DNA of 64,000 bases from Madurella fahalii (Eukaryota; Ascomycota; Sordariomycetes; Sordariales), in the NCBI GenBank assembly GCA_029876055.1, contig CM056878.1, positions 1,736,001 to 1,800,000 on the forward strand, in the 5' to 3' direction. Below, piece after piece: positions 11,998 through 24,272 of this stretch. Under the pieces are notes generated by a model. That model had not been told where the DNA came from and ran no database searches. It was given only the letters and a program-made list of their open reading frames with translations. Positions within the stretch are counted from its first letter, which is position 1. Every line of letters begins with the position of its first letter. The translations under genes and the position numbers were made by a program.

Positions 11998-14900
11998 TGC
12001 CAAAAGCGGTGCAGAGATCCAACTACAGTGGTCTGCACGGCTCTCCCACAATTCGCTCCCTGTCCAAACGCGTGATTATCCAAAAATATGCTGAGCCACA
12101 AATACGCGCGCTGGTGGTCGGTTGTTGGCGTGTGTGTCGTTGGAGTCCACCAGTTGTTGGAGGTCGTTGGGAGCAGCTGGTCGACAAGTTGAAGCGCGGG
12201 GAGGAACAATAATAATTTCGGGTCCTACTAGGGTATTGCCAAGGTGGGCGACGATGCAGCCAGTCAAGCTCAGGACACAGGGTTCCAAAAAATTCGCCAG
12301 CAATTGGGATTTCGATGAAGGCAGGGTCAGCGGCATGGAAAAAATGTCGAGCAACGAGCAAAGATGAGTGGCTGTGCCTGCCGCAGAGACGATGTGTGAA
12401 TGAAAGAATGGCCCGACGAGAGGAATGCGGGCCACAGTTGGGGCGGTTCAAGTGGTGGGCGTGGTGGCATGGGACGAAACAGGTCTGCCCTGGTCAATCG
12501 CCGCAAGACAAAAAAAAAAAAAAGTTGAAAAAGGATTCGAGGAACAGGCACAGCTGGCCAGAACGCCGAGCTCATTGGGAAGCTGTAGTGCTTTCATAAC
12601 GCAGACGGGGTGGAAAGTGCGAGCACATCCTGGGTCACTTGCCTGGGGAATTTGGTGGTGGGAATACGGGCGCTACAAGGGGGTACGCCGTGGACCAGTC
12701 CCGCCGATGCCCCTGCTGGGTATCTCCTGGGCGTTTGCCTAGGGGACGGGTACCTGGCTTGCCCCGTGCTTAAAGAGGCCACAGGAGCACCGGGGTGTAC
12801 ACCTCGGTACTGCAGCTCACCTGCCTGACCGAATGCAAGCAGCGTGTGTCTGGGGCTGCGTTTGAGTGGACAACTGGCCGCAGGCTGCGCGGTGTTCCAT
12901 CCGCACTGTGGAAAATGTGTTCCAGAGGGGTTATTCCGAGTAGATGCAAGGTCAATAATATGCTGGCTCTCCTGGGCTGCTCCCCTGCGTCTCTGGGTGT
13001 AACACCTCGCCGGCAGCATAGGAACCTGGCTGATTGGGGTAGAATATAAAAGGGTGTGAAGCGATTTTGGCCAGGACTCGGCACCTCGCCCTTTCGTAGA
13101 CGCGGGCGCTGTTCTTTGTTTTGTCGGCTTGGCCATGCCATTGAGGTCTTTGTGAGCTCGTGCAAGCACATGGATTAAGGGAATTCAAATAATTGGGCAA
13201 AATACAAGGGCCTCTCTAGGGGAGGATAGCTTTGCTGAAATTGGCAATGCTGTTGGCCATTGGGGAAACACTTGTTGACCTCGGGGATTTCCCGCCGTTG
13301 CGTTTCTCTGCGTCGGCGGTTCCAGCCGTGTGACCTCTTCCAAATGCCTTACTTAAACAAAGCAGTGAGGAGGTGCCGGGTCACGAGCTCAGCCAATGCT
13401 AAGACTGATGGTATCCACAATGACTCAATGGTCCCGATTAGGTGAACAGAAAAGCCTGGAATTTGGACTGCCCAACTCTCGCCGTCCGGCAGCAGCGAAG
13501 CTGGACCGGCTCTAGTTGAGATAAAATGGGAAACACCTCGTCAGTTGGGTGTGGAAAAACTACCCAGGAAGCTGACGGACTGCCTCATGAACCTGATAGA
13601 ACTCCAAAGCGTACACAAGAGGAACCCCAAGCGTTACCCCGCCTGCCCATGCTCCCGGTCGGGACCGCTCTTCCAGCCCGCAAGCAAGCCACAGCAAGAG
13701 GGGCAAAGTGGGTTGTTGTGCATTGTGGACCGGTGTCACTTCAATATTAATTTGAGAGACTTTGATGGCTGTGGGGGAGGGAATGGAAACCGGTAATAAG
13801 GGGCGGCGAGCATAAACGCTTGTTTGTAATGCAGAACACTCAGTTTCTGCCTTTGGCTAGGATGTAAAGAGCAGAGGGACCTGGAACGATCAAACGACGA
13901 TTAGCCATCCATCATCCTTTACTATACAACGCAAGGAACGTCTCTCACTCAGGTATTAGGTCCAAGAACGAGTTATTCGACTCGACTGCCTCTTGGCCCC
14001 AACATATGCCAAGCAGCATTTGTGTTCGCGGCCAGCGGAGAAGTACCATGGGCCCGCTGCGATATGGTAGCCACACTGTGCACTACCGCAAGCAATGTCG
14101 CGGACACTAAAACGACGCCCCTTAAGGCCCGGATTGTGTACTGCCCTGAACCCCCGCTGAAAATGCCCTCGGCAATATGGAAATTCCAGCTTAATCTCAG
14201 AGTCGAGTGTTGTCACTTTGCTCGGGCCCAGGACTCATAAGGACAGATGCTCCACTTCCTCGTCCTAGATTGTACATTTGTGAGCACAGCGCGACCTGAT
14301 GGTGTCAAAACAGCTGAGGGCTAATTGGGCTTGGCCCAGGAGCTGCACGCCCCGTCCCCTAGATAACATCCATTCAAAGTTGCAATCCACCAATAGTGCC
14401 GGAGTCCTGCAACCCCCTCACCCCGATCGGTCCGTTCTTGAATGACTCCGCTCTCGCCAATTCCGCTCCAGAGATGTTATGTCGTGATCACCGGGTCGCT
14501 CTGCTTTTATTTGGCTCTCACCCGGCCCTACTGCCGGCCCGCCTCGCTCGGGCTGTTGGGTTTGAAGAGGCCACGACCAGGCCAATAAAATTCGCTGTCA
14601 ATAGCACCACAGCTTGGCCAACTGGGAAAGCTACACAAACGTGACTGCTTTTGCTTGTCAGTTTCCCTGGATACCTGCATAATAAACGTGGGCTCGACCA
14701 CGTCTGTGATGATGTGGGCATGACCAGAACGATTTGACGAACAGCAACGGACCGTCCCTTGCATAGCCGGCTGTCCCGCCTCGACGAAGCCAAGCCGAGA
14801 TCCCCAACAACAGAATATGTGGCGCTGCAGCGTTTCAGACACAAGCTGCTATCAGCAATCTACACGAGCTACCAATCTGGCAAACAAGTAGTGATTTCCA

Positions 14901-17033
14901 AGGCACAGAAAATTTGTATCCTGAATATCCAGCTGGCCTCAGTACTACACCCCTCTGTATCCACCGGCCAAGACGGTGGGGGGGTGTAGAAAGATAGAGA
15001 TAAAAAAAAAAAAAATTAAGAAAAAAATTCCGAGTTCCCATGACGCAGCCCTCGTGGCTTGCTGACGGACTCGAGTGTATTCCTGACATTGGGAAGCAGG
15101 TGACGTTGGAAGGGGATCCACATCTGACCAAGAAATTACTTGGGCTGCTGGCCGTGGGCCAGGAACAGCAACCCCAAGTCATGGGTTGTGCACTTGGTGG
15201 CAAACCAACAAGGCTGCATGTCGAAATGTAAGGTCCCAATCTTACCCGATGATCAAGCTTACCGGATCTTCACCCCGCGTTGCACCGACTCCCCGATTTG
15301 CGAAAGCGGTCCATTGACGTGGGCCCCAATATTTTCTTTTCCACGATTTCTGTCAGATCAACTCATCGTCAAGCAAACGGGGAAAAAATAGCAGCGAAGG
15401 ATCAGCACTGCCTGGCCCTATCTGCTGGGTTCGGTGCACATCCCGCCGCGTGCGTGAGAGGCGAGGCCAGGGCTTGAGTCTAGAGATGCGGCGAGACCCA
15501 CACCCGGGTCGTGTTTGAGGTAACTCGAACTCCTGGTCCACCTCAGCTAGCAACAATATTGGATGCGTCCGAAACCAGGGCAGGCGCTTCAGAGCAAGCC
15601 TACCTTTACTGACACCGGGCTGTCAGAACAAGTTCGATTCAATCCGAAAAGGTCTTGTATCGAATGGGGCGATACGACTTGCTGACATTGCCGCAGCTCG
15701 CCACCCAGTAAGCCAGACTCAACTTGGGTATTGACGGCTTCGCCGAAGCTTTCTTTTACTTGAGTTGGCTCTCTTCAGCTTCCACTTACATAGATCAATC
15801 GATCGATTACCCCAAAGGGGAATGCTAGAGGAGATCTTTTCATGAGGGAGAATAACGGTAGAAGACCACGGAAACGGTGGCTTTGCCGTCAAGGAATCCG
15901 TTCTGCCCACGGCGCTGAATTTGTAATGATTTGAGTGAGATTGGAAATCCGTGTGTCACTGTAGGGGCTCCATCCGCCGCGTCCGAGTTGGCAGTCTGCG
16001 ATGCTGGCTACATCGGAGATACTGGATCCCTTTGATCGTCCCACAGGGCTAGGACTACAACTACCTCCGTGGACACCCCGTTGAACCGGATGGTCCCACG
16101 GCGCTTCTAGCCCGGCGGTGGAGGAGCAAGCCGAGGAGGCCACCGAGACCTCCTAGAGGGAGCGGACTGGACGGGACGTCGTCCGCTACTGCCAAGTCTC
16201 GACCTCGTCGCAGGGTTGTACACCGCTGAGGGCGGCATCGAGGCGACTCCCAGTGCGAGTGGCGGCGGTGCTGGCGACCTCTCCTAGCGTAGCACCCACG
16301 CTGTCCCCGGCAGCGTGGAAGCGACTGGTTGGTTCGCCGCAAGCGTCTCCAGGGGCGAGAACGGCGAGGTAAGTGGGCTTCCCAGCAAATCCAAGAGCCG
16401 TTCGTAGAGAGAGGTGCACAGTCAGGGCGTACGGCGCCCCGGTGACGGACTTGGTTCCCACGCAAGCAATACAACGTTCCTCGACTGCTTGCTATCTTTG
16501 CACCCTTTGCAAGCTTTCAGCAGAACACCCCGACGGGGCAGTATTACGACAGTGTCAGAAACCTTGCGGTAGCCTCCCTACCCTACCGTCAACACCCAGG
16601 CGTCCTGCCTTGGAGTTTGTGTCCGACTCGGTGCAGGTTATGATTGGCATAACTGCTCCTAGGCCAGACGGGGGGATGCCGGCTCCTTCCGCCCATTGCG
16701 ACTCGGACAGTGTGATCTAGTTGAAGGGTGGGTGTGCCGTGGTCGACGCGTATCAACTGAGCTGTAAGTACTTTGGCGTGTTTCCGGGTCTTCACTCCCG
16801 ACACCGTACTCTATAACTACGCAAGGCTTGACTAAGAGCAGCATTCGTAGTTGGCCGCCCAATTTCCTTGATCTTCCAGGCATCTTATCTCGCCCTCTCG
16901 GCCTTTCAGCTTCTCCATCTCTCAACTCTTCAGTCTTTCGACATCACAACCCAAACCCCTCCCCCTTCCCCTCCCCCTAACCGATCTTGGGTTCCATCTC
17001 GAACCAGTCATGGGATCGCAACGTCCCCATTTT
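11998..17033. other. Gene-poor 5-kb stretch
   Basis: Reading frames of 60-190 codons occur on both strands but none shows domain-like sequence or plausible splicing. The low end should hold the promoter and 5' UTR of the C2H2 factor. A-rich homopolymers lie near 12510 and 15002. Between 15900 and 16470 the minus strand has GC-rich frames broken by stops that could be an old coding remnant, but I cannot identify it. Confidence 0.4.
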
Positions 17034-18279
17034 CCGGGGCGCGCAAGCAAACCATCGTCTTGTGCGAGACCATGTCCTTTACCCTAATCCTTCAACACTC
17101 CGGACTTCGATACCTTCCTGCCCCTCGCCCAACACCCCACCACGGGGGGGGCCAGGCCTGCTCCACGCCGTACTTCTGACAACCTTGTGCCGCGGCAGGC
17201 CCGAGGTGCAGAAGCGCGTCTTTGACGAGTGGGACCTCAAGGGTACCGAGCCGCTGATGACTGACTGTATAGAAGCGGGCGTCGAGATCCGCACTACCGC
17301 AGAGGAGCTCAAGGAAATTCGAGACGTGGCCGACGCCACACCCCACTGTGGGTCGGGAAAGTTACCTCAAGAACAATCCTGACAAGCCGGGCATGTACTG
17401 CTTGGTTATTGCGGGTTGGTTTGGCGACCACATGCCCATGCCGCCGGGGAATTCTTGTTTTACCATGTTTTATCTTTGGAGTATCTGTTCTCCTGAGGAC
17501 CTACGGACATTATTACGGCAGCGGTTCCGTACGCTGTGCCGAATCTCGATGCTTGGTTTTTGAATGATGAGTGTGATATGGTGCCTATGGTGTAGGGGTA
17601 CATCAAGTTGCAAGAGACGGTGCAGTGTATAGATATGTATATGGGTAAGGTATATCCTATGTAAGGTACTAGATTTCGTGTCTGATTTGAGTCAAGGGCC
17701 CGGGCGTACGATGTGAATCTCGGAAATACGGACAAGTATGTCGAGTGGTGGAAGATCACGGCGGGCATCTGGAATGGCAACTGCACAATTCTAGTGCCCG
17801 AGTCGGATGAGTTGTGGCCTCAGAAGGGTATCGTTCTGAGCAATATGGGGACGAGGAGACACGAGTTGAAGTATGAGAAAAAGGATATTGAGAGTGTCGA
17901 GAATTGGGTAAAGAGATATGGCGGGGGTCCTTAATATAGTTTGTTTAATTCTTTTTTTTTGGGGGGGGGGGGAGGGGGGGGGGGGTATTCTTCTTTTTCC
18001 TCTTTTCTCCTTTTACTGTTTCTGATAATGGGATTAGCGCTAAGAGGTATAGACTTTCTCTATGGCGCCCATGGAGGACAGAAGCATCGTCGACCATGGT
18101 GCGCTTGACGAGTGCTTTAATATTCATAGCGTCAAGGGCATCAAGTTTGCGAGTCTCAGCTTCTGCCCCGACAATACCGGCTGCAACACCGACTGGGTTG
18201 CACACGTTTTAGCGAAAACAAGGTCGGACCCCACAGGTTTCTGGAGTTTGAAGGCTTTTGGCAGACGACCGGGTCGTTA
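17034..18279 (+). pseudogene. Alcohol (methanol) oxidase relic, GMC family
   Basis: Fragments in shifting plus-strand frames match the C-terminal half of fungal alcohol oxidases, the FAD-dependent GMC enzymes that oxidise short alcohols in peroxisomes. From 17201 I read 'PEVQKRVFDEWDLKGTEPLM'. Then come 'IAGWFGDHM' near 17410, 'VPNLDAWFLNDE' near 17535, a TAG where the family has Trp before 'GYIK' (17594), 'WWKITAGIWNGNCTI' near 17740, 'LSNMGTRRHELKYEKKD' near 17840, and 'MAPMEDRSIVDHG' from 18062 to 'CPDNTGCNT' near 18170. The FAD-binding N-terminal half is missing. Several stops and frameshifts, and a T/G low-complexity tract where the catalytic His segment should be, make it nonfunctional. 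Trp-to-stop changes fit G-to-A mutation such as RIP. The family call is strong; the exact ends are approximate. Confidence 0.85.
17952..17985. repeat. T-run followed by interrupted G-run
   Basis: Nine T then G tracts interrupted by one A, sitting inside the alcohol-oxidase relic in place of roughly a dozen conserved codons. Confidence 0.9.
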
Positions 18280-18402
18280 ACTGGGACCCCGAGATACTCG
18301 GAGAAGATAAAGAACGCTCGTTTGGAAATATATTAGGCGGTCGAGTCCAGACCAATTTCTAGTTTCGATACGCTCCGTCCTCGCTTTGCCCGCCACCCGC
18401 AG

Positions 18403-18812
18403 CTAGTTACGACGGCTTTCACGGGGACAGCAGATAGGATGCCTCTGGCCATCGGGGCACTCCGCCGGGTTGATCCTGGAGTCCATCCGCGTTCGACCGT
18501 CACCGTCGTGCGGCACTATGTACGTATACTCGGGCGGGCATAGGATCGAAGGATCCTCTTCCCCGTCGGCGCACCTCCGGGCGACGTAGCAGGATGTCTC
18601 AAGCGGGTCGTGCTTCCACTGGCCCCGGTAGCGTTGATCATCACGGAAGCCATCGGGCAGGGTTTCCCCGGCATCGTCGTCAAACCTGTGATATGTGTAA
18701 ATACGAGATTCAACCAGGAGTTCAGTTCAACCCACCTGCCTCGCCGGGCCATCGATGGCCAGGGTTGATATAGTACCAGTAATGGTATCAAGCATACGAA
18801 TGATAGACGCAT
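18403..18812 (-). CDS. Small secreted cysteine-containing protein
   Basis: ATG at 18812. Exon 1 is 18812-18736 and exon 2 is 18685-18403; the 50-nt intron has donor GTGGGT and acceptor CACAG. Splicing gives a 119-residue protein, and without it the frame ends elsewhere. A hydrophobic N-terminus ('LSFVCLIPLLVLY') looks like a signal peptide with cleavage around residues 20-25. The mature part is hydrophilic, rich in Asp, Arg and Pro, with six cysteines (about residues 58, 64, 75, 102, 111, 112) including a CC pair near the C-terminus, so three disulfides are possible. There are no membrane helices. Size, secretion and cysteines are typical of fungal small secreted proteins, a class that includes candidate effectors, but I recognise no named family. 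A TATA-like AT stretch lies near 18930, about 120 bp upstream. It neighbours pseudogenes in the gene-poor block. Confidence 0.6.
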
Positions 18813-20321
18813 GACAGCGACTGGGTCTTGGAGTTCTCAGTAATTAACGGCTTAGTCGTAGACAATTTATGGGCTGTCATCAAATGTCTTACACTATTCC
18901 TGTTTGACAACCTACCATTAGGGACTCTTATATATGTATATGTATATTAGCTGATCGACTGGCGTCGGCGCACAACTGGAGCACGGCCGTCGACTGAGCC
19001 CACCGTCCTCCTAGTGCCGGGCCTGATGGCTGCAGTACCGGCCAACATCATAAACCGAATCTTGGGCGGCGTCGACGCTGACGATGGCGGATGATGCTGG
19101 TATGATGTCATGATACCGGCACGGAGGGGTCTGGCGGAGTTAGCTGTGCGTAATAAAGCTTCCCTGAATAACTCATCCGGAAAGACTGAAGGCCGGCAAT
19201 GACTGGCCAACTGGGGGGGCACGGAACGGTACCGGGTGATTACTTTAGCTAGATTTGTCAGGCCACATCCCTACAAAGATTTCATGAAACCTGGATGCTC
19301 TCCCGGCACTATGGTACAAAACCCACGAAGACATATTTTTGGGGTTGTGTTGGTATGGAGATCTGAAGACGTTATTGCCCCGACGGCTCAGATCGACTGC
19401 GTCGCTAACATGAGACCCATCAACAAAGCCCACGGAGAATTGAAACAGAGCCCGCCTGCTTTCTGATAACCAACAGGGCCAAGGTTTCATCGTTGACCAA
19501 CGGTTGGGGGCACACCGCCCCAAGCGGCATTTCTCTAGACGACCAACAAGACAAGGCTTCACTTCCCAGCCAACTGCTTGCAGCACGCCCCAGTTAACAT
19601 CGCAGATACCTAGATGGTGGTGTCATGATTCCACTTTCAACCAACGGCCTTCACTACGCCTCCAAGATCAAAATAACATACCAACATGTCAAGGTTTCAA
19701 TTTCAACTAACCACTTCCGAAAACTCCAGGTAGCATGCGCGCATAAACAGGGAGCACCGTTTACCTGCCAACGCTTCGGCATTGCCATGGCCAACAAAAC
19801 ACCTAGAGGGTGGTCGGTCAAATGCGGCCATCTAGAAGCGGAATTGATTGGAAGGACGTAAGTAACTCCTCGCCGATACCACAATGGCTTCCTGTTAGGC
19901 TAAAACTAGGAAATCAACTTAGACGAGAGTCTGGAAACAGAATGATTATACGAGTGTGTGTTCTGCGTTAGTGAGGCAGCGATTCGAGCAAGCAGTAAAT
20001 TGATTGGGAATCAGGAGGACATCGAATGGCGAATACGAACCATGCGGAAGATAGCAAGAGATCAACCCACTAAGTTGCTACCATCTGCGATACTTGTCTC
20101 GCCAAACTCGAACTGTTCCTTGATGCATATCATTTACGGTTGTGACCGACGCATGCCTAGGCTTTCGCCTCGAATTGCTGGAAAAGACTTCGGTTCTCAG
20201 AGACTACCTGGCCTTACAGGTTTCCAGTGTGTTCTTTCGCTCGCCTCATCCCATAACGTACAGTATCTCGTGCGCCTCGGGAATAGCAAACCCGCTTCTC
20301 CTAACAAGCGAGCTCAAGTTC
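18813..20321. other. Gene-poor stretch with no supported gene
   Basis: Short frames on both strands, none with recognisable sequence. It includes the promoter of the small secreted protein (AT-rich 18930-18950). Confidence 0.4.
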
Positions 20322-20576
20322 TCAATCACTGTCTGGCGACAGCCCCAGATAATTCTTTTCCAAGGTGCGATCCTCCCGTGCTGCTCCTCGCGTGCTGCTC
20401 CTCGCGTGCTGCTCCTCGTAATGGTGAAGTGCTTCTGTGTCGAGAAAGTTCTTCAGTGGTTCCCACGTCGGTTTGACGGAAACCGCCCATTTGACAAACA
20501 CTTGACTGCCTCTTCGTCGCTTCCTAGTAGTTCCCAATATTTTCTCAATCACCCATTCAATACTATCTCCTGTCAA
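20322..20576 (-). pseudogene. Chromodomain fragment, mobile-element style
   Basis: A minus-strand frame opening at a TTG after a stop reads 'IEWVIEKILGTTRKRRRG', then 'QVFVKW', then 'PTWEPLKNFLDTEALHHYEE'. This has the aromatic cage and WEP signature of a chromodomain, the methyl-lysine reader found at the C-terminus of chromovirus integrases and of fungal Myb-chromo repeat families. There is no ATG and no flanking integrase sequence that I can recognise. The fragment runs out through a 14-bp tandem repeat that changes frame. It is most likely a relic of a dispersed gene family or transposon rather than a working gene. Confidence 0.6.
20377..20418. repeat. 14-bp tandem repeat, three copies
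   Basis: The unit CGTGCTGCTCCTCG occurs three times head to tail just after the chromodomain fragment. Being 14 bp, each copy shifts the reading frame. Confidence 0.9.
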
Positions 20577-21893
20577 CGCTGGCCCGCTGGGGCCTACGCG
20601 TTATCTTCCGTCTGGGAAGCGGCATCGCTTTGTCGAGTCACGCCTCTTGGTAGAAACACCGGATCCTGGATTCGCTATGGCCTGATCGGTCGTACGATTT
20701 CCGTGCATGCGTCCCACGTGAACTGCAGCTGGAGAGTTGCCAGACCGTTCACCGTCGCACGCTTTGAGAACTGCATCCCTAAGTGGCCATTCCTCGGACT
20801 TCGCTATAGTGACACACGCAGTCCCTTCCTTGCCGTTAGTATGTTGGGGGGATAGCCGGGTGGGGATGCATCGCCGGCCGGAGCGTTTCAATAATGTCGG
20901 CCCGGCCAAGTGTACTCCTATACGATGGAAGGAACCATTGCTTAAGATACCGGTCTTCCGTCGATAGAACAGCGATACCTGGATTTATAGCATCAATTCT
21001 TGATCTGTACCTCCATATGCCCGGAGACCAAGGTTGCCGCATTGAACAAGCGGGGGAATTCAATATCTCATACAGCCGGCCAGCAACATTACGTCAGAGT
21101 ATACTAAAGGCGCTAGTATGGAAAGGAAGATGCATTAGATCATGCTGTAACCTAAATAAGCATGCATACAGTCTGTTATCAAAGCAGTGAGTGGGACATA
21201 ACTATATTTTTGGAGTGTTAGGTGCCTAGGATATAATTAATAATTAGTACAAAGTGGAAACAGTGGGGAAACTCTATGTTGGCAATAAGGAGCAAAAAAA
21301 AAAAAAAACCGTGCCCCACTTAAGGACTACTTTTGCGATGTGGACAGACCTTGGCTACTACTAATTAACTAAGGTATATTGTATAGCGGAGTTTCGATTA
21401 TTGTCAGTCGAAACGGGCCAAGATCTAGGCCCGAACTTATGCCAACTTCTAGGTCTGGCTATGATTTGGGACTGCGCAAGCTTTATAAATGAAATATTGA
21501 AGCACTTAGAAAACAACGCTGAGTTATCACATTATGGTTCAGCATTGAAAAATGGATAAGCTTAAGGTACTAGGCTAACAAAGAACGGTTCGGTGATTGT
21601 CTCTCGTCAATGCAACCCATTATGAACCAGCATCACTTCCTGATTCTCGGCTGTCTGATCTTCTTCGCCTTTTGGTTGGGTTGTGACTGCCTTGTCCCTC
21701 CTCTGAGGCAATAACCCACGCTCGTTTACTGGATGGCTTCACAGGACACGAGGCCTTCTTCAAAACCGACTGCAACTGCTTCTTCTTTTCTTTGCATTGA
21801 GTTACGGACTAGTAATCACAAATACCTGAACGAAACAATAACCCGTATATCGCGGTAGTGCAAAGCTCTACAAAACGTCTCCTATGTTCTCTC
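20577..21893. other. Gene-poor, partly AT-rich stretch
   Basis: No supported gene. Sequence near 20700-20790 resembles sequence near 28890-28975 (a shared GACTGCAGCTGGA-like core and following positions), suggesting a dispersed repeat. From about 21190 to 21600 it becomes AT-rich, with an A run near 21295. Confidence 0.4.
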
Positions 21894-22900
21894 TCAGTTG
21901 TCCACAGCACGCTGAGAGATGACACTATACACTGAGGCCTTGTCACTCTCCAAGCTCTTGGTAAAGCTCCTCGCCATCTCATGCAGTTCTTGTATCGGCC
22001 CTGCCACGCCCTCGGGAAAGTTCTGCTCGATGTTGAGTCGCACCTTGTGGAACCAGTGGATGACCTCTTTGTTGGAAGGCATCATGCGGACGTCCCGTAC
22101 GACAAGGCCGTTCTGCTCGAGCGTGCTCGTGAAATACGAGGGTGATTTGCGGTTGCCGCATGCGAGACGATCCGCTTTGTCGGGGATGGGGGAGCGGTAC
22201 TTTTCCATGTCACCCTGGAAATGGGAAGTCAGTCTACATGCGATAGAAACCAATTTGGAGAATAAACTCCTGCTTGTGTTGGGTCTCTCACCTTGTACAA
22301 TGTATCAGAGATGAGCAATATGCCACCAGGACGGAGTCGTTGGGCGACCTGGGCAACCGAGGCTTCGAAGACATCATGCAGGAAATGTGTGTAGACGCCA
22401 CAAACAACTACCAGGTCGTATGGTACTTCCGGGTCGGGGAGTAGGTCAACATCCTGGCCGTTGCAAAGGTAGAGGTTGATGCGGTCCTCGAGGTTTTCCG
22501 GGAGATTCTGGGCGCAGTAGTCGAGCTGGCGCTGGCTGATGTTGATGGCGTCGAGGCGTGAACATTCGGGGAAGTGGTGGACCAGACGTCGGGCTATGTA
22601 GCCCCAACCACAACCGATGTCGAGGATCCGCCTGACCGGTTGTCTGGTAGCGGCATCCAGGAGCCCTGCGAGCTCGAGTTGACGGTCGAAGTGGCGGAAC
22701 TCAGAAGGCCCGACAGGTCCAGGAACTGGCCCGGCTTCGAGCTCAGTCTCATCGAACAAGCCAAACAGGAAGCTGAGGTTGTCGCCCAACGCCTTGTGCC
22801 ACATCTCAGGGGGGTCATCGTATGTGTAGACGACCTTGTCGTGGCACGTGTCAGTTCGAGTTGTGGGGATCAACTGGATCCTGTTTGTATCCTGCGACAT
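21894..22900 (-). CDS. SAM-dependent C/O-methyltransferase beside a terpene synthase
   Basis: ATG at 22900 (MSQDTNRIQL) with A at -3; the frame extends upstream only from a TTG. Exon 1 is 22900-22292 and exon 2 is 22214-21894, with a 77-nt intron (donor GTGAGA, acceptor TTCCAG). It codes for 309 residues. A class I Rossmann methyltransferase core is clear: motif I 'ILDIGCGWGYIARRL' (about residues 90-105), 'LDAINISQRQLDYC' for motif II, 'DLVVVCGVYTHF' for motif IV and 'LRPGGILLISDTLYK' for motif V. The N-terminal 'MWHKALGDNLSFLFGLFDE' resembles cyclopropane-synthase-like and natural-product methyltransferases. No stop or frameshift is seen, unlike its neighbours. Its partner is probably the terpene synthase about 1.4 kb away on the opposite strand; the substrate is inferred, not shown. 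Confidence 0.85.
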
Positions 22901-24272
22901 GGTTGTATCAAGAAGTAATAAGTTGATGCTAAGTAAACAATGCTTGGACTCCCCAGAAGTCCCTTCGAAGCAGTTCAATACCGGATGTTGTCTAGAAGAT
23001 ATTCAAACGTTTTAGTGCTCGCCACGAGTGAGCGTCTTGGCTGCTGACGATGAGGGTTTATCTACTCCCGGCAGGAGAAAGAGGCGTATCTGTCAATACC
23101 TAGACCGTATAGCCCAGCGCTGACAATTCCGAGATGCTGGTGACATCATGACGCCCAGCCAGACACCATAATGGCCTAAGTCGGTCATGCTGGTGCCTAG
23201 CTGGGCGTCATCATGTTGCCAGTAGATGTGCCATTGCCAGCGCTGGGCGATACGGTCAGGACATGGTAACATCGTGACCAAGACCCCCCTGCCCCGGCTA
23301 GGTAAACAGGAGGGACGAAAACATCTGCCGTTCGGCTTCCGTTGGTTCGTTATCCGCCTCCGGCTAAGGGAAAAGATGCCGTCTAAACCATATCGCTTAA
23401 ATCCAGATGGGTAATGTCCCTATCTACAGTCTTCGCCAACTTGATGCTCCTCCAGATCATCACAACAGGGAGGCTGGGCACTTGATTGCACCCACGGCCT
23501 TACCGGTGTCTCGACCCGCGGCCGTGCACAATTCATTAGGGTGCCTCGCGCAATAGATGATGAGAAAGGACAAATTCTCGGCGATCCTGATGTTGCGAAG
23601 GACACCGGGGAAGGACCCGAGCCCCCGCTTCTCATGAACATCTCACGATGGAGTTACCGTCCCCGAGCAACGTTTAGGGGCGTGTTAACAGAGAATGATG
23701 ACGGCGAATCGATAACATCATCTTAGCCACTATCATAGCCATATCCTTCCCGTTACCGTGATATGAACCAGCCCAGGGGATACGAGACTAACGAATCTCC
23801 AGGTATTGGCACTTTGTATCCTGGAGCCCTAACAGAATAGACTTCTTTACATCCGTCCGTAAAACTACTCGAGATTTGTTCGCAATCTATTTTATCAGCT
23901 CCCCGTGTGTGGCGCAATCGGAAAATCCTACGTCTGATTCCCCAAAGAGGATATAATGTCCTCCCGTTGTCGACAAGGGCCAAGAGCATACGACATCATC
24001 AAGTCGGCGGCAGATGGAGGCTACTTCCGGGACCATCTCTCGCTCCTGTATCTAGACAGATTAGGACAGAAGCATGCATGTAAATAGTCGCATTGATCTT
24101 CGCGGGCTCATGTCCGTCTTATTCCCCGTTACGCCTGGATAACACAATCATAAAAGCAGGTTTGAATCGGGGCCGTAGGCAATGTCCCTTCTGACCTTTC
24201 AACACGATTGTCGGCGCGCAGGAATCTCTACAGTATGGATTCTGTTTCCCTCGTCAAGTTTTGCACCTGAAC
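22901..24272. other. Divergent region between methyltransferase and terpene synthase
   Basis: The two genes are transcribed away from each other, so this roughly 1.4-kb stretch should contain both promoters. Besides the inverted repeat, no coding sequence is supported. Confidence 0.5.
23099..23260. repeat. Imperfect inverted repeat, ~70-bp arms
   Basis: Left arm 23099-23168 and right arm 23191-23260 are reverse complements with scattered differences, many of them transitions, around a 22-bp loop. Shared blocks include GCCCAGCGCTG and TGATGACGCCCAGC (by strand). It may be a foldback or MITE-like element, lying between the methyltransferase and terpene synthase. Confidence 0.85.

Noticed and set aside
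12594..13169. 191-codon minus-strand frame
   Set aside because: Composition looks random, no domain, no consistent codon bias.
15889..16474. GC-rich minus-strand frames that might form one broken gene
   Set aside because: Stops between the frames and no recognisable family; not enough to call a pseudogene.
20142..20855. 237-codon plus-strand frame
   Set aside because: Antisense to the chromodomain fragment; no independent support.
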